Source: JADLHS01 sp964561105 (lineage in GTDB: Bacteria; Verrucomicrobiota; Verrucomicrobiia; Limisphaerales; JADLHS01). From it: a DNA stretch of 64,000 nucleotides. The notes under the pieces are model-generated. The model was not told where the DNA came from, did no database searches, and was given only the letters and a program-made list of their open reading frames with translations. The position numbers and the translations under genes were made by a program. The stretch covers positions 1 to 64,000 of the forward strand of contig CAZLOH010000031.1 in assembly GCA_964561105.1 (NCBI GenBank). Direction: 5' to 3'. Each line of letters starts with the position of its first letter. Positions within the stretch are counted from its first letter, which is position 1. Shown here piece by piece: positions 36,058 to 45,914 of the stretch.

Positions 36058-39000
36058 GTGAAGTTCCTGGTAAGCGTGCGCCGTGCGTGCAGGATCAGCT
36101 TGATCTGCCTGGGTTTTGTCGCGACTGCGAATGGTGCGGCCCAACGGACCATCCACTTGCGCAACCCCATCGTCGTGCCCGCCGCGGCCGCGACGGTAGC
36201 CTCCGCTCCCGACACCCCGGTCACCGGGTTGTTCGTCATTCAATTTCGCGAGCAGCTCCGTCCGGGCTGGCGCGCCGAGCTTCGCACCCACGGGGTGGAA
36301 CTGCTGCGTTACGTGCCGGATGACGCGTTTGTGGCGAAGCTGGACAACGTCCGGTTGAGCGACGTGCGGCGGTTGGGCTTTGTGCAGTTTGTTGGTGCCT
36401 ACCGGGCCGAACAAAAATTACCCCGGAAGTTGCGCGAAATTCTCGCCGCCCAAACTCCCGCCACACCCGCGACGAATCTGGAAATCGCCGTGGTGCTTTC
36501 GCCCGATGCGAACGAAGCCGCCGCGCAGCAGACCAAAGGTCGGTTCGTGCGGCTGACGCAGGAAACCAAATTGCACTCCGGTCGAATTCTGCGCGGCTCG
36601 ATTTCGCCGGCGCAACTGAACTCCCTCGCCGCCTCTGATGCCGTGCTGTGGATCGAGTCCGCGCCTCGGATGAAATTGTACGACGAAGTGTCCTCGCGCA
36701 TCGTCGCGGGTGACGGGCCGGTCCACCAAACCCTGATGCAATCACTCGGCTACAACGGCGCGGGCGTCACCGTAGCCGTGGCGGACAGCGGCCTGGACAG
36801 CGGGGATACGAACTCGATGCACCCGGACATTCAGGGCCGTGTGAAGGCATTGTTCTACTACGGAACGCCCGGTCAGTTGGACGGCGCGCAGGATGAACAC
36901 GGTCACGGCACGCATTGCGCCGGGATCATCGCGGGCAATGGGACGGTGGGCGAAACAGACGAAAACAATTACCTCTACGGCCTGGGGGTGGCGCCGGGAG
37001 CGAGTTTGATTGCGCAACGCATTTTTGACGGCGCCGGGGGCTATGCAGCGCCCCCGAGTTATGAGACGTTGACGCGCGACGCCAAACGCGCGGGCGCGGA
37101 TATTGGCTCGAACAGTTGGGGCGATGACACGCAGGGCCAATACGACATCAGCGCCATGGAATTCGACGCGCTCGTGCGCGACGCCGACGCGCTCACGCTT
37201 GGAGACCAGCCCTACATTCTGGAATTTTCCGCCGGCAACGCCGGGCCGAGTTATCAAACCGTCGGCAGTCCCGCCGTGGCCAAGAATGTGATCGCCACCG
37301 GCGCCTCGCAAAACGATCGCTTCAATCTGCCCATTGATGAGTTTGCGATCTATGCCGATGGACGCGACGCCATGGCGGATTTCTCCAGTCGCGGTCCGTG
37401 CGCGGATGGACGGATCAAACCCGATCTGGTCGCGCCGGGGAGCTGGATTGCGTCGTTGCGTTCGGTTTATGCCAACGATGATTTTGCCTGGTGGCCGATC
37501 TCGGACCATTACATGTATGAGGGCGGCACAAGTCAGGCCGGCCCACACGTCTCCGGCGCCGCGGCGGTGTTCGTCCAGTACTGGCGTGCAAGCCACATCG
37601 GAGAAACGCCTTCCCCGGCCCTGGTCAAAGCGGCCTTGATCAATTCCGCGACCGACATGGACGACGGTGTCACCACCGACGCCGTGCCGAATAACGACGA
37701 AGGCTGGGGTCGGGTGAACCTTCCGGCGCTCATCGGTTCGTCGCGCAATTACGATTTCACCGACCAAACTACGCTGCTCACCAACGGCGGGGTGTTCGAA
37801 AAGCGCGTGCTCGTCGGCAGCTCCGATGAACCGCTCAAGATCACCCTGGCCTACACCGATGTTCCCGGCCTGCCCGCCGCCGCCGTCGCGCTGGTCAACG
37901 ATCTCGACCTGGAGGTCATTTCGCCCACCGGCCAGCTTTATCGAGGCAATCAATTTCAGGATGGGGAATCCGTCTCCGAAGCAGCGACGCCCGACACGGT
38001 CAACAACGTCGAGGCAGTTCATCTGCTCGCACCGGTGCCGGGCGAATACCTCATTCGTGTGCGCGGGACGCGAGTGGTGGAAGACGCACGCATTGACACT
38101 GCAGCCGTGGATCAGGATTTCGCGCTGGTGGCTTCGGGATCCTTCGCCGCGCCGGGCACGGGCATCGTCACATTCGATCGCGCGGTCTATCGCGCACCGG
38201 ACCAGATCAAACTCGTGCTGGTGGATTACGACCTCGCCGGTCAGCCAGCGGTCAGCCTCCAGTTGCGGAGCGATTCCGAGCCGTTGGGGGAAGTCATCAA
38301 CCTGCAAGCGAACGGCGGCAGCGGGTTGTTCACCAATGTAGTGATGACCGCCACCGGCCCGGCCGTGGCCGATGGCATCCTTCAAGTCGCGCACAACGAC
38401 TCCCTCGAAGCGATTTATGCCGACGCGTCGGCAGCAACCAATCGCACTTTCACCGCCCGCGCCGATCTGCTGCCGCCGGTGATTTCCGGATTGCGCGCCA
38501 CGAACCAATTCGGCCAGGTCGCCATCCTCTGGGACACGGACGAAGCCGCGCGCGGGGAAGTCTATTACGGCACACCCGAGCCAAACCTTGGCTTGACCAA
38601 TCGCACGCTCGAAGTCGAACACGAGTTTGGCCTGGCGAACCTCGCGGACAATCAGGTGGTGAATTACTTCGTCGTCGCGCAGGATGAAGCCGGCAATCGC
38701 GCCACGAACAACAACGCCGGCAGCTTTTTCAGCGTCACCAACACCCAACCGCCCGCGATCCTGCTGCTCGATTCGTACGCGGAGAATGGGTTCATCGAAG
38801 TTCCGCCGCTCTCCGGCTACATCGCCGCGCTGAACGCCGTGGGCGCCTCCTTCGACAGCTTTGACGCCACCACGGGCACCCTGCCCACCCTCACCCAACT
38901 CCAGGCGTATCGCACCCTGATCTGGCGCATGGATGAAATCACCGCGCCCGATCCGGCGCTGGTCCAGCGCGTGGCCAGCTACGTCGCGGGCGGCGGCTCG

Positions 39001-41151
39001 CTCCTCCTGACTTCGATGGACGGTCTCACCCGGCTGGGTGAAGCGGGCGCAACTACTTTCGCCCGCGACGTGTTGCAGGTGCAATCCAACGTCGAGGATC
39101 AACCGGTGAACGACATCGTCGGTTTTGGAAACGACCCGGTTGGCGCGGGCATCAACACGACCTTGGATTACCAGGAGAATTACAGCGACTTGATGTCGTT
39201 CCTCGAACTCGTCGGCGTGACGGACCCTTCCGACTGGATTACGCCCACGACCAACGCCGCGCCCGTGATGCTGTCCGACGGTGAAATCGTTGGCGTCCGT
39301 TCGCCCAAAGCCGGCGTGGATCTCCCGGGCCGCGTGGTGTTCCTGTCGTTCCCGCTGGACACCGTCCCGCTCGGCACCGGCATGGGCAACAACCGCGCCG
39401 GGTTGTTACAGAACATTCTCAACTTCCTCGCACCGTCGCCCAACGCCAGCACCATCACGCTCGACAGTGATGTTTATTCCGTGCCCGGCCGCGCGATCGT
39501 GGAAGTGGAAGATACCAAACTCCGGGGTCAGGGCGCGGTGACGGTCACCGTCCACAGCCCGCAACACGCGGAGCAACTCGACCTGACGCTGCTCGAAACC
39601 ACCCGCGCCGGCCTGTTTCGCGGCAGTGTGCTGTTTGCGCCCACCAACACCGGCACACCCGGCGTCCTGTTCGTCAATGCCAACGATACGGTGCAGGTGG
39701 ATTACTTTGACGCGCCGGCCAACACAACGAACTCGGCCTCCGCCACCATTGAAACCAATGCGCCGGTCATCACGAATGTGATCCTGGAGCCGGGCTACCT
39801 GGAAGCCACCGTCAGTTGGGACACGTCCAAGGACTCGGACTCGCTCGTGCAGTACGGCGAGGCGCCGAACAATTTGCCGTACAACTTCACCGCCTACGAT
39901 CCGCTGCTGACCACCGCGCACCAAATCTTCCTCAGCGGCTTGAAGCCCAACACCACTTACTACCTGCGCGTCACCAGCCGCGACCGCGCCGGCAATGCCA
40001 CCACGGACGACAACCAAGGCAACTATTACTCCTTCACTACGCTGCTCCCGCTCACGCCACCCTGGTTTGACGACCTTGAAACCAACAACGTCAACTGGTC
40101 CGTCATCACTTCGGACGAATCCGAAACCGGTTGGACGCGCGGCACGCCGGGCGGCGGCGAGACCGCCCATTCTGGAACGAATGTCTGGAGCAGTAATTTG
40201 TCCGGCGGCGCGGTCAGCCAGTTTGAATCGTATTTGATCAGTCCCGGAATCTTCCTCACCGGCGGCAACCACGCCACGTTGCATTTCTGGCAGAACTACG
40301 ATTTCACGGCCCTGGGCGACAACGATTATCAAATCGCGGCCATCGAGATCATCACCAACGTCGCCGCCGCTCCCGAGGTGCTCTATCAAATGCCCGAAGA
40401 CGCCTCGGGTGGCTGGGAGGAATTCAGCGTTGACCTCACGCCGTACCTGGGCAACGTCGTTTACATCGTCTGGTATCACTTCCTTTTTTCGTTCGATGCC
40501 CCGCCGCGCCAGGGCTGGCTCGTGGACGACGTTTCCATCACCACGAGCACCATTTTGCCCGGCACGATCCAGATCACGAACAACCTCGCGCAAGCCGTCT
40601 TCGCGCTGTCTGGTCCCAGCGGCCGCACCGGTGCGGGCCGGGGGCTGACCATCGCCAACGCCGCGCCCGGTCCATACGTGATTCAATACGGCGACGCGCC
40701 GTACTACATCACGCCCCCGAATCAAACCAATACGCTTACCGCCGGCGGCGCGATCACTTTCACGGGCAATTACACCTTTGCCGACGCAAACTCCAACGGC
40801 ATCCCGGATGCCTACGAAACCGAAAAATTCGGCGGCATTGATCCGTTGCGCACGCAACTCACCGACACCGACGGGGACGGCCTGGGTGACTGGGCGGAAT
40901 TTGTCGCCGGCACCGACCCGACCAATTCGACGTCGTCCTTCCACCTCACTGCGACGATACTTCCCGGCAACCAAATCCAACTCGACTCGCCCGCCGCGCC
41001 CGGCCATGGCTATCGCGTCCTGGGCAGCACGGACACCGTGAACTGGACGCCGTTCACCGATTGGTTGCGCGCCACGGGTTACTCGTTGAACCTGACCTTG
41101 CCCGCCACCAACGGCGCGCCCAACTTCTTCCGCCTCGAAGCGCAGCCGTAA
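36058..41151 (+). CDS. Giant secreted subtilisin-like (S8) protease with Fn3-like and adhesion domains
   Basis: 1697 residues, GTG start. Signal peptide 1-26 (ISLICLGFVATANGA), then an inhibitor-like propeptide to about 225. The S8 catalytic domain (about 230-560) has D243 (VADSGLD), H283 (GHGTHCAG) and S492 (GGTSQAGPHVSG). C-terminal to it are a beta-sandwich region (about 590-800), Fn3-like domains (about 805-900 and 1233-1330), a glutamine-amidotransferase-like region (about 900-1110), and an immune-inhibitor-A/MAM-like beta domain (about 1333-1505). Ca-binding loops of thrombospondin-3 type (DANSNGIPDA, DTDGDGLGDWAEF; about 1577-1621) and the phylum-typical C-terminal module (GYRVLGSTDTVNWTPF) follow. 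Likely exported across the outer membrane; substrate unknown. Confidence 0.92.
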   Translation: MKFLVSVRRACRISLICLGFVATANGAAQRTIHLRNPIVVPAAAATVASAPDTPVTGLFVIQFREQLRPGWRAELRTHGVELLRYVPDDAFVAKLDNVRLSDVRRLGFVQFVGAYRAEQKLPRKLREILAAQTPATPATNLEIAVVLSPDANEAAAQQTKGRFVRLTQETKLHSGRILRGSISPAQLNSLAASDAVLWIESAPRMKLYDEVSSRIVAGDGPVHQTLMQSLGYNGAGVTVAVADSGLDSGDTNSMHPDIQGRVKALFYYGTPGQLDGAQDEHGHGTHCAGIIAGNGTVGETDENNYLYGLGVAPGASLIAQRIFDGAGGYAAPPSYETLTRDAKRAGADIGSNSWGDDTQGQYDISAMEFDALVRDADALTLGDQPYILEFSAGNAGPSYQTVGSPAVAKNVIATGASQNDRFNLPIDEFAIYADGRDAMADFSSRGPCADGRIKPDLVAPGSWIASLRSVYANDDFAWWPISDHYMYEGGTSQAGPHVSGAAAVFVQYWRASHIGETPSPALVKAALINSATDMDDGVTTDAVPNNDEGWGRVNLPALIGSSRNYDFTDQTTLLTNGGVFEKRVLVGSSDEPLKITLAYTDVPGLPAAAVALVNDLDLEVISPTGQLYRGNQFQDGESVSEAATPDTVNNVEAVHLLAPVPGEYLIRVRGTRVVEDARIDTAAVDQDFALVASGSFAAPGTGIVTFDRAVYRAPDQIKLVLVDYDLAGQPAVSLQLRSDSEPLGEVINLQANGGSGLFTNVVMTATGPAVADGILQVAHNDSLEAIYADASAATNRTFTARADLLPPVISGLRATNQFGQVAILWDTDEAARGEVYYGTPEPNLGLTNRTLEVEHEFGLANLADNQVVNYFVVAQDEAGNRATNNNAGSFFSVTNTQPPAILLLDSYAENGFIEVPPLSGYIAALNAVGASFDSFDATTGTLPTLTQLQAYRTLIWRMDEITAPDPALVQRVASYVAGGGSLLLTSMDGLTRLGEAGATTFARDVLQVQSNVEDQPVNDIVGFGNDPVGAGINTTLDYQENYSDLMSFLELVGVTDPSDWITPTTNAAPVMLSDGEIVGVRSPKAGVDLPGRVVFLSFPLDTVPLGTGMGNNRAGLLQNILNFLAPSPNASTITLDSDVYSVPGRAIVEVEDTKLRGQGAVTVTVHSPQHAEQLDLTLLETTRAGLFRGSVLFAPTNTGTPGVLFVNANDTVQVDYFDAPANTTNSASATIETNAPVITNVILEPGYLEATVSWDTSKDSDSLVQYGEAPNNLPYNFTAYDPLLTTAHQIFLSGLKPNTTYYLRVTSRDRAGNATTDDNQGNYYSFTTLLPLTPPWFDDLETNNVNWSVITSDESETGWTRGTPGGGETAHSGTNVWSSNLSGGAVSQFESYLISPGIFLTGGNHATLHFWQNYDFTALGDNDYQIAAIEIITNVAAAPEVLYQMPEDASGGWEEFSVDLTPYLGNVVYIVWYHFLFSFDAPPRQGWLVDDVSITTSTILPGTIQITNNLAQAVFALSGPSGRTGAGRGLTIANAAPGPYVIQYGDAPYYITPPNQTNTLTAGGAITFTGNYTFADANSNGIPDAYETEKFGGIDPLRTQLTDTDGDGLGDWAEFVAGTDPTNSTSSFHLTATILPGNQIQLDSPAAPGHGYRVLGSTDTVNWTPFTDWLRATGYSLNLTLPATNGAPNFFRLEAQP

Positions 41152-41436
41152 TCCGTTTGGCTTGCACCGTCCCGTTGGCGGAGAGTCGCGATTTCGTCCG
41201 GCGGGAGTACGTCCACCGTTTGCCACACAGGTTTCAACCAGGTTCGTCGCGGCTCGGCCGCGCTGCCAAATGAACGCGCGAGCGCCCAGTACAACCCTTC
41301 GAGCGATCGCGCCACGCCGGCGGGTGGAACTGGGATTTGATTTTGCGTTGCATCCGCCAATCCGCTAGTCTCGGAATTGTTCGGCGGACAGATTTCCAGC
41401 CTCGTTTGAATTTTTGTTCCCACGGATTGGCTCACT
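41152..41436. other. Intergenic region before the disaccharide operon
   Basis: 285 bp between the protease gene and the operon. No gene, repeat or clear promoter motif is recognised. The operon promoter probably lies here. Confidence 0.3.
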
Positions 41437-42783
41437 ATGGCCGCAGAATTGATTAACGCGAGATCCACCCTGCCACGCATCGCGATGGTTTCAACGCACG
41501 GCTATGTGGCCGCCAATCCGCCCCTGGGCGCGGCGGATACCGGCGGCCAGGTCGTGTATGTGCTGGAACTTTCCAAGAAACTCGCCCAACTCGGCTACGA
41601 GGTGGACATCTGGACACGCCAGTTCGAGGACCAACCGGAGATTGAACCGGTGGCCGAACAGGTGCGGATCATCCGCGCGCGCTGCGGCGGGAGCAACTTC
41701 CTGCCCAAGGAGTATCTTTACGAAAAACTGCCGCAGTGGGGCGAAAATGCGCTGCGCTTCATCAATCAGCACCGGCTGAAATACCAGTTCCTCAACAGCC
41801 ACTACTGGGATGCCGGGCTGGCCGGACAACACCTGAGCGAAGTCCTCGCCGTGCCGCACATTCACACACCTCATTCCCTGGGCATCTGGAAAAAACGCCA
41901 GATGGAGCAGGATTACCCGGAGGATGCCGCCCGGTTCGAGAAGAAATTCAATTTCTCCAAGCGCATCCATTACGAGCGGCTGCTCTACGAATCCACGCAT
42001 ATCGTGCTCGCCACCACGTCGCCCCAGCTCGAACTGCTCTTGCAAGATTACGAAGTGCCGGCCGAGAAATGCCGCATGATTCCGCCCGGTTACGATGACA
42101 ATCGGTTCTTTCCGGTCGGCGAATCCACCGCCCGCGCCTTGCGCCAGAAGCTGGGCTTCAGCGCGCCCGTGGTGATGGCCCTCGGCCGCCTGGCCCGCAA
42201 CAAGGGCTACGACCTGCTCATCCAGGGATTCCACCTGGCGGCCCAGCGCCACCCAACCGCCTCCCTCCACCTCGCCATCGGCGGCGCGAGTCTCAGTCCG
42301 GCGGAGGAAACCCTCCTCGCCGAGCTCAAGCACCTCGCCGCCCAGCTCGATCTGACCGCACGGGTCCATTTCGACAGCTTCATCCCGGACGAGCAGCTCG
42401 CGGATTATTACCGCGCCGCCGATGTGTTCGTGTTGTCCAGCCGTTACGAACCCTTCGGCATGACCGCCATCGAAGCGATGGCCTGCGGCACACCCACGGT
42501 GGTGACGATTCATGGCGGACTCTTTCGCGCGCTGACCTTCGGGCGGCACGCGTTGTATGGCGACCCGCTCGACCGCGAGGACCTCGGCGTCATGATTCAC
42601 AAAGTCCTCAAACACCCGCGACTGCGCGCGCGCCTTTCGCGCATGGGCGCGCACAAGGCCCGCAGCCTGTTCACCTGGACGGGCGTGGCCCAACAGTTGA
42701 TTGCGCTGGTCGAACGCCGCGCTTCCGACAACTTTGCCCTGCACGACAACGAATGGGATGAACCCTGGAATGACGCCGATTAA
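41437..42783 (+). CDS. GT4 glycosyltransferase, sucrose-phosphate-synthase-like
   Basis: 448 residues, GT-B fold. N-terminal AADTGGQVVYVLEL and the HTPHSLG motif are hallmarks of sucrose-phosphate synthase and related enzymes such as mannosylfructose-phosphate synthase. The C-terminal domain has EPFGMTAIE (E338 and E346 of the E-x7-E retaining motif). It probably transfers a glucosyl or mannosyl group from a sugar nucleotide to fructose-6-phosphate, giving a disaccharide phosphate for the next gene to dephosphorylate. It overlaps that gene by 14 bp. The donor (UDP-Glc, ADP-Glc or GDP-Man) cannot be read from sequence. Confidence 0.85.
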   Translation: MAAELINARSTLPRIAMVSTHGYVAANPPLGAADTGGQVVYVLELSKKLAQLGYEVDIWTRQFEDQPEIEPVAEQVRIIRARCGGSNFLPKEYLYEKLPQWGENALRFINQHRLKYQFLNSHYWDAGLAGQHLSEVLAVPHIHTPHSLGIWKKRQMEQDYPEDAARFEKKFNFSKRIHYERLLYESTHIVLATTSPQLELLLQDYEVPAEKCRMIPPGYDDNRFFPVGESTARALRQKLGFSAPVVMALGRLARNKGYDLLIQGFHLAAQRHPTASLHLAIGGASLSPAEETLLAELKHLAAQLDLTARVHFDSFIPDEQLADYYRAADVFVLSSRYEPFGMTAIEAMACGTPTVVTIHGGLFRALTFGRHALYGDPLDREDLGVMIHKVLKHPRLRARLSRMGAHKARSLFTWTGVAQQLIALVERRASDNFALHDNEWDEPWNDAD

Positions 42784-44854
42784 ACTCTTCTGCTCGGACC
42801 TGGATGGCACGCTGCTCGGCAATCCCGAGTCCACGCGTCGTTTCAAGGAAGTCTGGGAAGCCCTGCCCCGCGCCCAGCGGCCGGTTCTGTGCTACAACAC
42901 CGGCCGGCTGGTGGACGATGTGCTCCACCTGTTGGAAACCGGGGCGTTGCCCGCGCCCGATTACGTCATCGGCGGCGTCGGCACCCAACTCTACGACGGC
43001 CGGCGCCACGCCATGGACGCGGACTTCAATGAACAATTCGCGGCGGGTTGGGATCTGGCCAAGATCGAGAAAATCCTCGGTGCGCAGCCGGGCGTCGTGC
43101 GCCAACCCCCGGAGTTTCTTCATCCTTACAAATCGAGCTGGTACCTGCACCAGGCCACGCCGGAAGCCATTGCGGCGATTCGCGAACAATTGCGGGAGGC
43201 CGGCCTCAAAGTCTCGGTGATTTATTCCAGCGCGCGCGATCTGGACGTCCTGCCCGCCGACACCAGCAAAGCCCACGCGCTGCGCCAATTGTGCCAGCGC
43301 CTCAACCTGCCATTGACGCAGGTGCTGGTGGCGGGCGACACCGCCAACGACAGCAGCATGTTTCTCCTGCCCGGCGCGCGCGGCATCGTGGTGGAGAACG
43401 CCCAGCCGGAACTTCATGAAGCCGTGGTAAAATTGCCCACCTACAGCGCCACCCGCGCGTTTGCCGACGGGGTGTTGCAGGGACTGGCGCATTTCGGCGT
43501 CATCGGCGCAACCCCGGCTTTGGACACTTCCCCGGTGCCGATCGAAGAACTCCATCCCACGCTGAGCCGGATCTTCAACGAAGAGGCGCTCAGTTCGTTG
43601 AATCCGGACGAACGCGCGCTGATTGCCGAAGGCTACCGGCACGCCCTGATCGCCCTGCGCAAGAACATCACTCCGCAAGGCTTTTCCGCCTGCTCCCTCG
43701 CCGACAACGAAGTCAACGGCACCGACGCCAATTACCGGGCCGTGTGGGCTCGTGACGGCGCGATCACCGTCACCGACACGATTGACCTGCCCGACCGGGA
43801 CATCCACGCGGCGCAACGGGCCACCTTGTGTACGCTCCTGGACCATCTCGCGCCGCATGGGCTGGTTCCCGCCAACGTGCGGCTCGATTCGGGCGAAGCC
43901 GATTACAGCGGCGTCGGTGGCATCTGCGCCATTGATGGAGGCTTCTGGACCGTGCTGGCGTTCTATCAATACGTGCGCCAACACGAGGATTGGACGTTGC
44001 TCGCCCGGTACGCCAGGCCCTTGGAACGGATGATGACCTGGCTCGCTGGGCTCGACTGCAACAACGATGGGCTGCTCGAAATCCCGGAAGCCGGTGATTG
44101 GACCGATCTCTTCGGACGCAGCTATCATATCCTGTACGACGAAGTGCTCTGGTATCGCGCCGCCGTCGCCTACGGCCGCTTGCTGGAGTTTCAAAAAAAG
44201 TTTGACGAAGCCGCCGCCTGGCTGCGACGCGCTCAAACCATCCGCAGCCGCATCCTGCAGAGTTTCTGGCCCTCGACCCAACCGCGCGACCCGTCCGCCC
44301 AAATCCGTTTCTCCGACCAGCAATTCGCCGTGGGCGATGCCAGCTACCTGCTCGCGGAGATCACGCCCTTCTCGTTTAACTGGCGCTGCGATGTGCTCGG
44401 CAACCTCCAGGCCTTCCTCGGCAATGTGCTGGATGTGGACCGCGCCCGCACGGCGTTTCGGTTCATGTGGGGCGTGGGCGTCAATGAACCGTTCCCGGTC
44501 GCGAATCTCTATCCCCCCGTGCAGGCGGGCGACCCCGATTGGCGCGCTTACTACACGGTCAATCTCCTGAATCTGCCGGGCCATTATCACAACGGCGGCC
44601 TCTGGCCGTTCATCGGCGGCATGTGGGTGCGATTCATTCACCGCCTCGGCCTGCGCGAGGTGGCCTGCCGCGAACTGCTCAAACTCGCGCAGGTCAACCG
44701 GCTCGGAAAAAATCACGAATGGGAATTCAACGAATGGATTCACAGCCGCACCGGCCGGCCGATGGGCAAGGCGTTTCAGGCCTGGTCCGCCTCCTCCTAC
44801 ATCCACGCCTGCCACGAACTGCAGCTGAGTCCGGAGAGTCTGGCCAATGACTGA
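42770..44854 (+). CDS. Fusion: sucrose-phosphate-phosphatase-like HAD domain plus (alpha/alpha)6 glycoside hydrolase
   Basis: 694 residues from ATG 42770. The N-terminal domain (1-245) is a HAD phosphatase of the sucrose-phosphate phosphatase type: FCSDLDGTLLG (D10, D12) and AGDTANDSSMF. The C-terminal domain (about 265-690) is an (alpha/alpha)6 barrel of the GH100 neutral-invertase or glycogen-debranching type: RAVWARDGAITVTDTIDLP, IDGGFWTVLAFYQY, EWNEWIHSRTGRPMG. One polypeptide could therefore both finish disaccharide synthesis and cleave the product, or cleave a related sugar. Overlaps with both neighbours indicate one transcript. The hydrolase specificity is uncertain. Confidence 0.82.
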   Translation: MTPIKLFCSDLDGTLLGNPESTRRFKEVWEALPRAQRPVLCYNTGRLVDDVLHLLETGALPAPDYVIGGVGTQLYDGRRHAMDADFNEQFAAGWDLAKIEKILGAQPGVVRQPPEFLHPYKSSWYLHQATPEAIAAIREQLREAGLKVSVIYSSARDLDVLPADTSKAHALRQLCQRLNLPLTQVLVAGDTANDSSMFLLPGARGIVVENAQPELHEAVVKLPTYSATRAFADGVLQGLAHFGVIGATPALDTSPVPIEELHPTLSRIFNEEALSSLNPDERALIAEGYRHALIALRKNITPQGFSACSLADNEVNGTDANYRAVWARDGAITVTDTIDLPDRDIHAAQRATLCTLLDHLAPHGLVPANVRLDSGEADYSGVGGICAIDGGFWTVLAFYQYVRQHEDWTLLARYARPLERMMTWLAGLDCNNDGLLEIPEAGDWTDLFGRSYHILYDEVLWYRAAVAYGRLLEFQKKFDEAAAWLRRAQTIRSRILQSFWPSTQPRDPSAQIRFSDQQFAVGDASYLLAEITPFSFNWRCDVLGNLQAFLGNVLDVDRARTAFRFMWGVGVNEPFPVANLYPPVQAGDPDWRAYYTVNLLNLPGHYHNGGLWPFIGGMWVRFIHRLGLREVACRELLKLAQVNRLGKNHEWEFNEWIHSRTGRPMGKAFQAWSASSYIHACHELQLSPESLAND

Positions 44855-45749
44855 TGATCCGCGCCAGACCGTGATTTGTTTCGGCGAAATTCTCTGGGAT
44901 TCCCTCCCCCGCGGTCTGTTTCCCGGCGGCGCGCCGATGAACGTGGCCTATCACCTCCAGCAACTTGGCGCGCAACCGCTGCCCGTCACTGCCGTGGGGC
45001 GCGATCAACTCGGCGACGAACTGTTACGCCGGCTCACGGCGTGGAACGTGGACGTCGCCGGCGTGAGCATTCATCCCACCAAGCCTACGGGGATCGCCCG
45101 CGTCACCATCAAAAACGGCCGTCATGAATTTGAAATTGTGGCCGACGCCGCCTGGGACGCGATCACCATCCCGGCGCCGGTGCTGGAACGTGCAGCGCGA
45201 AGCGCCGCAGTGGTGTTTGGCTCACTCGCCCAGCGCTCGGAGCAGAACCGCCGGCAACTTGCGGGGTTGCTCGATGGTTGTTCCAAAGCGCTCAAGGTTT
45301 TCGATGTAAATCTGCGTCCACCCTACGACGCGGTGGACCGGGTCTGGGTGCTGGCCAAGCAAGCCGACCTCATCAAACTGAACGATCACGAACTGGCCCA
45401 GTTGCTGGAGGAACGGATCGTTTTCGCCGACCTGGAGGGAGCGGTGCGCCGACTGGCCGAGCGCGTCGGCGTGAGCCAGGCCTGCCTGACCGCCGGTGAC
45501 CGTGGAGCGGGCTTGTTGCTCGACGACCATTGGTATTGGGAACCAGCCCGGCCCGCACTGGTTCAAGACAGCGTGGGAGCCGGCGATTCCTTCCTGGCGG
45601 CGCTGTTGTCAGGACTCCTGAAGGGGAAGGAATCACCGTCTGAAATTCTTCGTCGCGCCTGCCGCCTCGCCGAGTTTGTCGTCACCCAGGACGGCGCGAC
45701 TCCGCCCTACCAACTGGACGATCATGGCAATCCCCAGTCGGTGCTGTAG
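44847..45749 (+). CDS. PfkB-family carbohydrate kinase, fructokinase-like
   Basis: 300 residues. It starts ICFGEILWDSLPRG with GGAPMNVAYHLQQLG, the substrate loop of fructokinases. The ATP-binding and catalytic signature DSVGAGDSFLAALLSG lies at 241-256, with D247 as catalytic base. It overlaps the preceding gene by 8 bp. In this context it would phosphorylate fructose released from the disaccharide, returning fructose-6-phosphate. Other ketose or aldose substrates are possible. Confidence 0.88.
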   Translation: MTDDPRQTVICFGEILWDSLPRGLFPGGAPMNVAYHLQQLGAQPLPVTAVGRDQLGDELLRRLTAWNVDVAGVSIHPTKPTGIARVTIKNGRHEFEIVADAAWDAITIPAPVLERAARSAAVVFGSLAQRSEQNRRQLAGLLDGCSKALKVFDVNLRPPYDAVDRVWVLAKQADLIKLNDHELAQLLEERIVFADLEGAVRRLAERVGVSQACLTAGDRGAGLLLDDHWYWEPARPALVQDSVGAGDSFLAALLSGLLKGKESPSEILRRACRLAEFVVTQDGATPPYQLDDHGNPQSVL

Positions 45750-45914
45750 CTCGCCAACGCACATGGAAGAATCGAAATCCACGCGAGCCAGGTTCGCGTA
45801 GATTGCGATCGCGATGAACTGGACGAATTCGACAATCGTTCCGTGAAAAAATCCCACTCGACTAAATGAGAAGCTGATCGCCGCGAGAGTGATTGAGGTT
45901 ACGCCGGTCGCCAG

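Noticed and set aside
36742..39102. 786-codon open frame antisense to the subtilase gene
   Set aside because: The opposite strand carries unambiguous S8 motifs in order; the antisense product is His/Arg/Gly-rich and low in hydrophobic structure, as expected from GC-rich codon shadows.
42671..44815. 714-codon open frame antisense to the phosphatase-hydrolase fusion
   Set aside because: HAD and glycoside-hydrolase motifs are on the plus strand with overlapping neighbours; the antisense translation has no recognisable features.
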